From contig JARGSG010000073.1 in the NCBI GenBank assembly GCA_030374805.1, positions 1-35,091 of the forward strand: a stretch of DNA of 35,091 nucleotides, given 5' to 3'. Positions 18,508 through 27,123 of this stretch are shown here, piece after piece. Numbering within the stretch: position 1 is the first letter of the stretch; each line of letters opens with the position of its first letter. A model generated the notes under the pieces. The model did not search any database. It had not been told where the DNA came from and worked only from the letters and a program-made list of their open reading frames with translations. Origin of the DNA: Gracilaria gracilis (Eukaryota; Rhodophyta; Florideophyceae; Gracilariales; Gracilariaceae). A program made the translations under genes and the position numbers.

Positions 18508-20649
18508 CTAACTGTTGTTATTATTCGTTCCGAAACTTTGTAAGCTTCTCAGGTCAACGTCTATCGCTTCCGACTTGCTTTCTGCGAGCGGTCCAAGCAC
18601 GCAGTCATCTGCCATTAATTCCTTCATTGCGATGTAAGCAACTTCCGTAAAATGCGTTGCGAACGAATTTGTCACAATGTGTATCACGCTGACGAGTATA
18701 GCGCAAAGCAGAAGCCATCCGTGAGAAATTCGGTACGGCTTCACGATTGCCATTAAGGCGTTTTGCTGTTCAAAAGTATATGGTCTTGTGTAGATCCATG
18801 GCTGACCGCTGGAGTTGAGCACAAGGTCCAAATCTCGGAGGCCGGATGTGACTGCGTTCGTAATGGTCTCGGCACTTTCATTCCAGTTGGGGCGATGAGC
18901 AAACTCTATACTTTCTAGTGTTTCTGATGTGCCAATATGCTGCAGTGTTGACCACACTGCACTTCTTACATCTATGACGTCATAGCCAAGTATGCGCCTA
19001 ATTCCATTCAACACGTTGTTTAGAAACAAGGTGCGTTCTTGTCGACGCATAAGGTCTGGTCGAAAGGGCATTGTTTTCATGTTCAGTCCGCTCTTTGAAC
19101 GCAAAGACGTTGACAACTCCACAGCCGAGTACGTTTCATTTAGAGAATATATTTCAAACACTGTCTCCCCAGTGCCATAGAACACCGACACCCGAATAAT
19201 GTCGCGCAGGGCTGCATCAGGCTCTTTTGGAAAAGGTTTCACACACTTCAACACTTTGCCAGACTCGAAAAGCCCACGGGGGGATACGAAAAAGTCATCA
19301 CAGTACGGGTCAGAATGGTCTTGTACAGGTTCTCGGGGCGGGCCATGCACTGGCGCCACAACGGTATCAAAGTTGTGATCGGCATAATACTCGGAGCGAA
19401 CACTTGTACCTGCCAAAATGGTGGCGAGCTCGACCACATATAGAAAGATGAGGGCAAACAGAGGCCCAAAAAGCAGCTTACACCTAATTTGAGGTGTGCA
19501 TCGACTTGATGCGATCGGTACAGATTCTGTAAATGGTTCACGCGTGGTAAAAAGACGAGAAACAAAACGAAAGGAGTTGAGTCTGGAAAATGTGATGTAC
19601 GAGGAGTACGTGTTGTGATCAATTCGAGAAGAAGTTTGAATCAAACTTTCCACGATATTATGTAGTTGTGACACAATAATTAAAGACAGAATACCAACAA
19701 TAAACTCGTTTGCGAGCTCATTTGTCGAGAATGAATTAAAAAACGTTAAAGAAGGTACTCTGAAAGGTGCAGTATCTCCATATACGGGCTGAAACGTTTG
19801 CGGTACATTGTTGTGCTCTGCGCTTGGCGCTTGAAGTGTTGCAGTTTGCATATGTGCAAACTCCAAAACAGAAGAGTTATTCGAGACAGAAAATACAGCC
19901 GCATGTCCAGAAAGGTTCGATGATATGCAAATGGGCTCAAGGACTGCCTCCCGCTCCGATTCCATAGAACGGTAAGAGAATGTTACCGGTACATAAAACA
20001 TCACTGAGGCACATATTTCACCATGAGAACAGCTGGAGGAGTTTGAGCAAAGGGCAAAGTTGAGAGGAGTACAAACGCAAGGGAAAGAAGAGGATTCGCA
20101 GGGGGTTATTTTGAACACCTCGGCTTCGAATATTGATTCGGATAGACAACTTCGAGTTTCATGGCAGTGCTGGTGCGAGAAACATCGGTCTCCCGATAAT
20201 CCAAACCCCAGTAGCGGCGGTACTGAGTCAAATTGCTGGCTTAGGATTGATCTGTTCCGTCCTTGATAGTACTTTGAAGAGGTACAAATGCCAGATGTCA
20301 TTCCAACTGAAGCATCCCATTCACAATGCTCTCCTTCGTCACATTCCATCGAAGATTGGCAGCTATAGTTCGCGTAGCGCGGTGCTTTGAAACATTGACA
20401 AGGAGGGGATGCACAGCTGAAGCATACGCGAGGTTCAACGCATTCAGCTGAACCATGACATAAATCGGCGGTGAGACCGGGAATGTTCGAAGGAGGAGGC
20501 GTTGAAAGAGGAGGCCAGCGCTCGTGCAATTCCTGGAGAATCACGTTTACATCTTCGTATGTCACAGGAAGTTGTGAATCATCGAATTGGGCAATAGCAA
20601 CGATGAAGAACCATGACAGTAACCAAAGCGATGAAGGTGCTGCCGACAT
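18508..20649 (-). CDS. Cysteine-rich, signal-bearing multi-pass membrane protein, unknown function
   Basis: The 713-aa protein starts at the ATG 20647-20649; a GTG one codon upstream is not the start. It opens with a signal peptide (hydrophobic SSLWLLSWFFIVAIA). Residues about 60-250 are extracellular-type: many cysteines, including four CX5C units (AECVEPRVC, MECDEGEHC, HCHETRSC, SCSHGEIC), and several N-glycosylation sequons. Three hydrophobic helices follow: about 315-333 (FIVGILSLIIVSQL), 391-414 (LLFGPLFALIFLYVVELATI) and 645-665 (WLLLCAILVSVIHIV). A 200-residue soluble part with more sequons lies between the last two. The tail is acidic and ends with poly-Asn. The CX5C spacing recalls small disulfide modules such as Dickkopf-type N-domains, but I cannot assign a family. 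A cell-surface receptor or scaffold is the natural guess. No introns are apparent. Confidence 0.85.
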   Translation of the reverse strand: MSAAPSSLWLLSWFFIVAIAQFDDSQLPVTYEDVNVILQELHERWPPLSTPPPSNIPGLTADLCHGSAECVEPRVCFSCASPPCQCFKAPRYANYSCQSSMECDEGEHCEWDASVGMTSGICTSSKYYQGRNRSILSQQFDSVPPLLGFGLSGDRCFSHQHCHETRSCLSESIFEAEVFKITPCESSSFPCVCTPLNFALCSNSSSCSHGEICASVMFYVPVTFSYRSMESEREAVLEPICISSNLSGHAAVFSVSNNSSVLEFAHMQTATLQAPSAEHNNVPQTFQPVYGDTAPFRVPSLTFFNSFSTNELANEFIVGILSLIIVSQLHNIVESLIQTSSRIDHNTYSSYITFSRLNSFRFVSRLFTTREPFTESVPIASSRCTPQIRCKLLFGPLFALIFLYVVELATILAGTSVRSEYYADHNFDTVVAPVHGPPREPVQDHSDPYCDDFFVSPRGLFESGKVLKCVKPFPKEPDAALRDIIRVSVFYGTGETVFEIYSLNETYSAVELSTSLRSKSGLNMKTMPFRPDLMRRQERTLFLNNVLNGIRRILGYDVIDVRSAVWSTLQHIGTSETLESIEFAHRPNWNESAETITNAVTSGLRDLDLVLNSSGQPWIYTRPYTFEQQNALMAIVKPYRISHGWLLLCAILVSVIHIVTNSFATHFTEVAYIAMKELMADDCVLGPLAESKSEAIDVDLRSLQSFGTNNNNS

Positions 20650-21230
20650 CACTAACTTGGACTAGAGACCAATCGGACAAATATGCAGGTACTGAAGAAT
20701 GTCAACTTGAGTTTGGGGGGGGGGGATTTGTGCACCGAGAAAAGCTGCATTGCAAGTATTAAAGGGTGAAATGGATGGCAAGCAAGTGCTTGAAACAATG
20801 CTGCTGGAGGCGCTCGAGTTCTGAGGACCACGAAATGGACAGCGACGGATTTGTGTTTCGGTCTTAAACTTTATCTATTGCCCAAAAAGCTGTACGTATG
20901 TGAAGGCACAACAGTGGTGTGTACAATATATATAATAGCGACTTCAATTGTTGTCCGGTTCGCTCGGCCGACTCGGGCGCATCGGTGCAATATTGGGTTG
21001 CTTGTTCCTCTTTTTCTCCATGACAGCGATGAGAATAATTGTAGCGATGTATACTCTAACTGAACCAATAAACGCGTTTGCTCTGCCGTGGCGTTGCCAA
21101 CAAGCTGCAAGCTTTGAGCTTTGAGTGGAGTGAGATTGTAAAGCAGGATGAGAATGAGTTATCTCGACAAACGAGTGAAGATAAGGTATAAAACTTATAA
21201 CCACGAGTTGGTGGATATAAATCGCTTATC
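20650..21230. other. Intergenic region upstream of the membrane-protein gene
   Basis: It holds the promoter side of the minus-strand gene at 18508-20649. A poly-G run of about 11-12 bases lies near 20709-20720, about 60 bp before its ATG. No clear TATA box is seen on the minus strand. No gene is supported between here and 21230. Confidence 0.5.
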
Positions 21231-21292
21231 GGAGGCGGCTTGCCTATATCACAGTCACTCGGCGTGAGTCTGATATAGGGCAAACCGCCTCC
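21231..21292. repeat. Long hairpin with a 21-bp near-perfect stem
   Basis: Arm 1 (21231-21251, GGAGGCGGcTTGCCTATATCA) pairs with arm 2 (21271-21292, TGATATAGGGCAAaCCGCCTCC) with one mismatch and one bulged base; the loop is 19 bases. The arm length equals that of a small RNA duplex, though the loop is short for a plant-type precursor. It could also be a minimal inverted-repeat element. Confidence 0.7.
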
Positions 21293-21657
21293 CCAGTGTG
21301 GTTGCTATACAACGATTTTTAGGAAATATCGTCATACAATTTGCTGTGAACAGCGTTCTATTGCAGGCGGTCAGCCATGCGCCCGTCACGGTCCTCCGCT
21401 GCCCCCCCTCACCCGAGCGCTACAGATTTACAATGCATTGGTGGGAGTTGTCATGCTTGCGTTGTGTGGTACGTACGATACTACGCGGTTGGTTCCTCTG
21501 GAGTGAGCCCTTGGCATATCCATACCCTGTAAAGTTATATTATATCGATATCTTGGCTCACTGCAGAGGAAGCAACAACCATGTTGCGCTGAGAAGCAGG
21601 CGACAAAGCATATATCTGCTCCGCAACAAAAATTGCAACTCACTCCACCCAAAGCAC

Positions 21658-21665
21658 TATAAAAA
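21658..21665 (+). promoter_or_regulatory. TATA box of the secreted-peptide gene
   Basis: TATAAAAA lies 80 bases before the ATG at 21738, predicting a transcript start near 21688 and a 5' UTR of about 50 bases. Confidence 0.6.
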
Positions 21666-21737
21666 CACTACTCGCTTTCATGAGACCGCGCTCACTTTGT
21701 GTGTCATCTCCGTGCGAACAGCCTCCATTCCACCACC

Positions 21738-21959
21738 ATGAACTTGGCTCTAACTCCGTTCCTTTTGGGCTTTTGTCTTTTCGTGGTCGCTTCATATGCC
21801 GCTCCATTCGCTTCGGACGAGAAACAAACGGACAACACACTGCCGGTGCAACCCACCAAACTCATGGCATCACAAGATACGTCATTCGCCCAACGCGTGG
21901 AGCACATGTTTCATTTGCCGTTTGTGATGGAAAGGCAGCGCCGTCCGAGGCGTCGATGA
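21738..21959 (+). CDS. Small secreted basic peptide (73 aa), unknown function
   Basis: The ATG at 21738 has a good context (CACCACCATGA); the 13 codons before it in the frame would spoil the signal peptide. The product begins with a classical signal peptide (LALTPFLLGFCLFVVASYA) with a likely cut before APFASDEK. The mature part is about 52 residues, without cysteines, and ends in a strongly basic tail (RQRRPRRR). Such a small secreted, basic-tailed product could be a propeptide, a signalling peptide or an antimicrobial peptide; nothing in the sequence decides this. The last codons lie in a 22-bp imperfect duplication (AGCGCCGTCCGAGG at 21937 and again at 21959), which may have created the tail. 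A TATA box and an AATAAA flank the gene at sensible distances, which is the main reason to trust a short ORF. Confidence 0.7.
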   Translation: MNLALTPFLLGFCLFVVASYAAPFASDEKQTDNTLPVQPTKLMASQDTSFAQRVEHMFHLPFVMERQRRPRRR

Positions 21960-22201
21960 GCGCCGTCCGAGGGCGGGCATGGCGATTTAGAGCGGAGAGG
22001 GAAAGAAGGCCGAGGAAGTAAGCAACTATTATTGTGTTGTATGCAGTTGGCGATGCATTCAGTCATGTGTTGCATGCGTAGCATATGCAAAACCAATTTA
22101 ATGAGTGTTGGCAGGTGGATGTGGGCATTTTGTGATGCGGTTCGTTTAGAGCGCTTCTTTCGTATTCATTTGCACTTGAATGAATAGCAATGACACAAGT
22201 T

Positions 22202-22207
22202 AATAAA
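22202..22207 (+). promoter_or_regulatory. Polyadenylation signal after the secreted-peptide gene
   Basis: AATAAA lies about 245 bases after the stop codon, the first canonical signal on the plus strand downstream. Confidence 0.45.
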
Positions 22208-23116
22208 AGGCAGCAATTGCAAAGCTTTGAATAACCAAATGTGAATCTACTTTGCAAAGTAATTTTACGAGCAAACACGCTAACGACTCACTACTTGGAT
22301 GTACTGCACATGCTGCTTTGTCTGCAGAGCAGCATTTAATAACAAATCGAACAAGGCGTGGAGCCGCGTGGCCCTCTTCCATTTTGAATACAACATTGAG
22401 GGCGTCGTTGTTGAATAACAGAAGAACGGAATTACGTTGAGTAGGCGTGAAACAGAACTGCCGTTTTCAAAACTGCGGCAGCCACAACAGTTGAGAGAAC
22501 AGTTGCAGCTTGGATGACCAAAACAACTTGACAGCAACAACAAGCGCCTTGTAGTTTCGTACCGATAACACACCAGGAGATCGAGCAAAACGAAAATGTC
22601 AAATGAGCACGTGTTACCGCTGGTGCAGGCGGTTGCAATTGCTGACAGCGCATGATCAAGCCAACTGTAAGCCGACTGGATACTGTTGCGTGTACAACGT
22701 GGCAGCGCCCTTGCCCAGCGCATGTGAGCTGCGCAACCAAGCACACGTGGCCATTGTGCCCACGTGCACACGCAGGCATACGGGTGCAGCGAGCGCGCGT
22801 GGCACACACATATCTGCCGTATCTATGGCGGCGCTGCGCGCGACCTTTGTCGTCCTCAAAGCGGCGCGGCGCGGCGCGCGCGGCTCGAGACCGCCGCTGC
22901 ATGCAGCCGTGCGACGACCCCTCACTTTGGGGTGGCCACCGCCGCCCGGCGCGCATACAAATGGGCGCCCGCCTCCGGCCACTCACGCCTCTCCGCGCGT
23001 GGGCGCGCGGCGCGCTCATGGCGCCCCGCACGCGCAGTTGCTTCATGCCGCCGGGCGCGTATTCGTTTATCGGCGCCACCGCCGTTGGTGGCCACCGGCG
23101 GTTGTCGGCGCGCACC
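22208..23116. other. Spacer becoming strongly GC-rich
   Basis: From about 22700 the sequence turns very GC-rich (GCGGCGCGGCGCG runs near 22860). Long overlapping open frames on both strands here are a by-product of few AT-rich stop codons. I see no supported gene before the relic at 23117. Confidence 0.5.
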
Positions 23117-23613
23117 ATGATGCGCAGCAGCATGTGGCACGCCTCCGACATTACGCACATCTGCGTGGTGGGCGGCGGCAACGCGGCGCGATGCGCCGCG
23201 CGTGTCGCTACTGGCGCCGTTCGGCGACGAGAGCGCGCGGCTGTCAGCGGCGGCTGGCGTGGCGGGCGGCATCGGCGTGCAGCAGCCGGACGGGGTTGTG
23301 GTGCGCGCCATGCCCACGCTCATCACGGCCGACATCCTGCGTCTGTGCGAAGGGGCGCGCCGACGTGACGCTGTTCGGGCTGGACAAGCTGCCGTTCAAC
23401 TGCCGCACGCTGCAGTACGACCGCCTGATCAAGCTATTCGGCTTCAAGGAGCGGCTGTCGCTGGCGAGCATCCCCAACCGCGCGGCGCTGGCGCAGCGCA
23501 TGGCAAGCACGCTGTCGCAGCTGCTGCCGCGCGTGCAGCTGCACGTGGTGTCCAACTTTCTGGTGCTCACGCTGGCCACCAGCAACCAATGCATCCACCC
23601 AACAATCAGTTGA
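23117..23613 (+). pseudogene. Opine (octopine) dehydrogenase-like relic
   Basis: Three frames in succession give parts of one protein. Frame 1 from ATG 23117: ITHICVVGGGNAA, a Rossmann-type nucleotide-binding start with GGGN as in opine dehydrogenases. Frame 2 from about 23200: VSLLAPFGDESARLSAAAG, then VQQPDGVVVRAMPTLITAD. Frame 3 from about 23350: ADVTLFGLDKLPFNCRTL, then LASIPNRAA, LLPRVQLHVVSNFL and SNQCIHPTIS before a stop. LPF.CR, the following Gly-Lys region and the N..IHP motif fit the Octopine_DH C-terminal family. The second half of the Rossmann domain (normally some 60 residues between ADV and LPF.CR) is missing. A G4 run at 23352-23355 is the likely site of the second frame change. 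Opine dehydrogenases condense an amino acid with pyruvate using NAD(P)H. This copy cannot work as read. Confidence 0.55.
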
Positions 23614-25057
23614 CGGCGCCGCGGCGCTGCACGCAGCTGGACGTTCTGTGGCGCATATGTGCAGCGCCATTGAAGCCAAGTGATTGGAGCACAGCAACGG
23701 CGTCAAATGAAGGTGCCGTGTTCCGCTCTTTCCAATCAATTAGCGCTCTCTGCTTTACACCCATACTGTAATATCTCCACCCAAACCCTCACTTTAAGAA
23801 TAAAACTTGTACATAATGTATCTATCCAATCAAAGCTGTGCGTATATTCAAAACGTCGACTATGTCACATCGGGTCAAAACCCAATTGTACACTTTTCAA
23901 TCTGATTTGTCAAATATTTTTCATTCTATCGTCTTTTTCCAAATCGTTGCGCTTTATCCCCAGTTGTACCCAACGGTAGCCAAACGTATTTATAATGATG
24001 GCATTTTCTTTCACCCCATTCGCCGTAAAGGTTGTTCCTATTACCAAATATCCATCTAGTTGGCGTTTAACTTGTCATGTTTTTCTTTTTAGTTTTTCAC
24101 TCCTAAACAATAGAGAACATTGGGCTGAAAAAGGTAAACTAGATTGTATATATATAAAACCATATTTTATAAAAGCGTTTGAAGATAACTTACAACTAGC
24201 GAGCGTCTTTTCGTTAAACAAAACAACATAATTTGCTTGCCTCCTCTACGTTTTTAGTTTTGGCTCTGTACTAATGTAATAATTCTGTACCTATGCATTG
24301 TATCACATTACACGTTTTCGAGACATAAAAAGATTATCGAGGGAACGAACACGTAATCGCCATAGTCAAAAACAATCTAATATTATTTCACAGCAATAGT
24401 ACAAATATATCATAAAACAAAAAATATAGATTGACTTGTACAATAACTCTAGAGTATCTAGTGAGGTCTTAGGCCATAGTTAAGATCGGCCCAGGTTTAA
24501 AAGCTGAGTTTGATCCAGTGTATCAACTCGCGCACAAATAGACTACAATGATGCTCAAGCACCGAAAAGATTGTCAGTACTATGTAAGTTTGTCTACAGA
24601 GTGAACAAATCTATTTACGGTTTATCTTTTTGTAAACCAACTAAATCTGTAAAATGAAACAACAAAATCGAGTAGAACAAGTTTGCAAGCCGGCTCGCGA
24701 CGCATACCTTATATAACTCTGACATAATTTTGAAAAAGTAAAAACAACAACATCTCTTCGCAGTGTAGAATGATGCTTGAAAGAAGGAGCGCCATTTCTT
24801 GTTTTAGAACTGCAATCATTGTTCCCGTACAGCTCCCGTACACTTCTATTTAGGCCCCAAGAGTCATATGCTCGCTACAAGTGGCGATCTACTCCACCAG
24901 TTCAAGCCAAGCTTCAGTATACATATTCATATTCACGATCTTGGTCTGTAAATAGAACTGCAACGTTTTATTCCTCATTTGTAGCAACGCTTTGAAGCCT
25001 ACTATAGCCGGAGGGCTGCCTTCCACTCTACTCCATTTAGGAGCACAGCAGCGCGAA
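23614..25057. other. AT-rich spacer with one repeat fragment
   Basis: No coding frame is supported. It contains the 36-bp repeat fragment at 24422-24457 and several A/T runs. The sequence near 25050 forms the promoter of the first CCCH gene. Confidence 0.6.
24422..24457 (+). repeat. Second copy of a 33-36 bp dispersed repeat
   Basis: AATATAGATTGACTTGTACA followed by ATAACTCTAGAGTAT matches 17531-17563 apart from a 2-base indel and a few substitutions. Here it is not preceded by the hairpin repeat. Confidence 0.6.
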
Positions 25058-25065
25058 TATAAAAT
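25058..25065 (+). promoter_or_regulatory. TATA box of CCCH gene 1
   Basis: TATAAAAT lies 113 bases before the ATG at 25171; no other TATA box is closer. Confidence 0.55.
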
Positions 25066-25170
25066 AGAACTTGTGCCAACCTTTTGAGCGTCCATGCTTT
25101 CAGAACGACGGACAAGATCCCTTGCTCGATTCATTTGACAGTTGTGTTCTTTACTATCGGGCGACGCGGA

Positions 25171-25701
25171 ATGGAGACGGCAGAGGAATGTAGCGAAGAT
25201 GGTGCTATTGGCATTGTTGAATCGGAACTGACTACGCAACTCAATGGCTCGTCTATGCCCCAAGCTGAAAGCTCCGTGCCGAGAAGATGGCCTTATTCTA
25301 AGCTCAATCTAATGTACAAGACCAAGATATGCAGACAATATGAGAAAGACGGTCATTGTAGCTACGGGCTAAAGTGTCAGTACGCGCACGGATCTCACGA
25401 GCTGCGGCCGATCCAGATACACCCGCAATTAAAAACAGAGCGTTGCCGAAATTTCGTGGATAGCGGCAAGCGCTCGTACGGCGTGCAATGCCACTTCTTT
25501 CACGGCGAAAACCACCTGTTTAAAACGAATGTGAAGTACTTCAAGTGCATTTGCAAGATGATGAAGAATCATCGCTTTCTGTTTGATTTAAATTGCTGCA
25601 GTGATGCTGAAAGTGAAGAGGTTGATGCCACCATATGTGCAAAGGACGAATGTAATGGATGTGCTTCATGCTCGCCACTTTCACCGTTTTCAAACGGATG
25701 A
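25171..25701 (+). CDS. TIS11/tristetraprolin-like CCCH protein, finger 2 lacking its second Cys
   Basis: The ATG at 25171 is used; the in-frame upstream codons fall in the presumed 5' UTR. The 176-aa product has a tandem CCCH region at about residues 47-115. Finger 1 is canonical: lead-in YKTKIC, then CX8CX5CX3H (C-RQYEKDGH-C-SYGLK-C-QYA-H). After an 18-residue linker typical of TIS11 proteins comes finger 2 with lead-in LKTERC, but the second cysteine is Arg (GKRSYG, codon CGC), leaving C, C, H. TIS11 proteins bind AU-rich elements in mRNA 3' UTRs and recruit decay factors; both fingers are normally needed. A finger-2 change should weaken or alter RNA binding. The C-terminus has a small Cys-rich tail (CAKDECNGCASC). 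A close paralogue lies 1 kb downstream on the same strand. Confidence 0.85.
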   Translation: METAEECSEDGAIGIVESELTTQLNGSSMPQAESSVPRRWPYSKLNLMYKTKICRQYEKDGHCSYGLKCQYAHGSHELRPIQIHPQLKTERCRNFVDSGKRSYGVQCHFFHGENHLFKTNVKYFKCICKMMKNHRFLFDLNCCSDAESEEVDATICAKDECNGCASCSPLSPFSNG

Positions 25702-26664
25702 TGGTGAATGCGTTTATTTGATTTGCTCGAGAGAGTTGGTCTCGTCGCGAGTGCAGTTTCTCTCAACAGCAGCTCACTATGTTTAATGCAAACGAGAATA
25801 AATTCCGCGTTAATTGGGGGTACAAGTGGACTTTTGGCGTGGGTGCAGATTTGCAAAATCTTGTTGTTTGCCATGAGGGAAGAGGCAAAAGTGCAATCCC
25901 GAACACAAGAACGATGTTATTTATATTTGTCTCTTTAGTTTTGTATTATTTTTGTCATGTAGCTTCCAGTGGCACAAATACAAAGCAGTGGTAATGTGGA
26001 AGGTTTAAGACATGTGAGCGCAAGCACGACGGTGATGTTAAAGCTTGGAAGAGACAAAAGCTGAAAGCTCACTGATTGTGCTGATGGTGCGTATTGGAAT
26101 CGCGAGCCATGACATTTGGGGGGGCATGTTGGTGGCGATGACGGTATTGGAAGATTGAAGTATTGTACGCGCGGGTGGTACTGCTGTTTGTTGGGGGGAT
26201 GTGATGGCTTGATGCAGGTTGATTTGCTTCATGATCATGTTGACTGGTGACTAAATTGAGTATGGCGCTACGGGTGCAATTGGAAGGGCAGTTTAGAATG
26301 TGGGCGCAGAGAAGGTTTGGTATGGCTGAAGTTGCGTTTACGTACCTTCTTGATGCTGCGCGGGTTGAGAAAGCGGAAATAAAGTGCGAATGAAGCAAAC
26401 AAATGACAGCGCCCTACCACTGTAAAGGCGGTGAGCGCACTTCGCCGCACGTGCGCCTCACGTGCCGCGCACTTCCGCGCCGCGCGGCGGGCGGGCGGGC
26501 GTGGCGCGTCGCACGCTACGTCTGCAGGTTTTTCGCGGCGCAACGGCGCCCGCGTGGCAACGTCCTCCCTCTTCCCTGTTGTCTCCGCCGCCACCGCGCC
26601 TCCGCTGCTGCTGCTGCTGTGCTTTGGGCCCGCCTCGCGCACCCGTGGTTCACCGCCTTTCATC
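25702..26664. other. Intergenic region between the CCCH genes
   Basis: Contains the 3' UTR of gene 1, then sequence turning GC-rich from about 26430. No TATA box is evident before gene 2. The gene 2 frame is open up to 26431, so its start could be further upstream. Confidence 0.5.
25797..25802 (+). promoter_or_regulatory. Polyadenylation signal of CCCH gene 1
   Basis: AATAAA lies about 95 bases after the stop codon. Confidence 0.55.
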
Positions 26665-27123
26665 ATGCAAGCCACCGTCGTCGCCGCCGCCGCCGCCACC
26701 ACCACCCCGTGGCGCGCGTACGCGCCATCCCGCCCGGCCGCCGTGCGGTCGCTGCCCACCTCGCCGCTATCCACGCCGCCCAAGCCGTCCCCGTCCCCGC
26801 CCCCATCGTCGCCGCCCAAGCTACCAGCGGCCGCGCGCTCGCTGACGCGAAACCCGCTGAAGAAGACCGAGCTCTGCCCCCAGTTCGCGCAGCAGCAGCC
26901 GTGCAAGTACGGGCGCAAATGCCAATTTGCGCACGGGCGCCAAGAGTTGCGCCCCGTGCAGCTACATCCGCACTTCAAGACCAAGCTGCGGCGCAACTTC
27001 AAGAGCAGCGGCGCGTGTCGGTACGGCAGGCACTGCAGCTTCCTGCACGGGAAGCGCGACCCGCTTAGGAACGCGGTGCTGCGCGAGGATGTGCGCCGCG
27101 CGATGGTGCACGCGCTGGCGTGA
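26665..27123 (+). CDS. TIS11/tristetraprolin-like CCCH protein, finger 2 lacking its first Cys
   Basis: From the ATG at 26665 the product is 152 aa; the frame is open to 26431 and a longer form (230 aa) is possible. The N-terminal part is low complexity, rich in Ala and then Pro/Ser (PPKPSPSPPPSSPPKLP). Finger 1 is canonical: KKTELC lead-in, CX8CX5CX3H (C-PQFAQQQP-C-KYGRK-C-QFA-H). The linker GRQELRPVQLHPHFKTK matches that of gene 1. Finger 2 reads KTKLRRNFKSSGACRYGRHC: the first Cys is Arg (CGG), with C, C and H kept. The role would be AU-rich mRNA binding. Base composition is far more GC-rich than gene 1 although the protein core is similar, so the pair has diverged for some time. The antisense frame of 337 codons is a composition artefact. 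Confidence 0.8.
   Translation: MQATVVAAAAATTTPWRAYAPSRPAAVRSLPTSPLSTPPKPSPSPPPSSPPKLPAAARSLTRNPLKKTELCPQFAQQQPCKYGRKCQFAHGRQELRPVQLHPHFKTKLRRNFKSSGACRYGRHCSFLHGKRDPLRNAVLREDVRRAMVHALA

Noticed and set aside
21064..21076. ACCAATAAACGCG, shared with the MULE arm
   Set aside because: Only 13 bases, built around AATAAA; no further similarity to the arm on either side.
22603..23368. Long overlapping plus- and minus-strand frames in the GC-rich island
   Set aside because: Open in nearly every frame because AT-rich stop codons are rare; only the pieces with opine-dehydrogenase motifs are kept.
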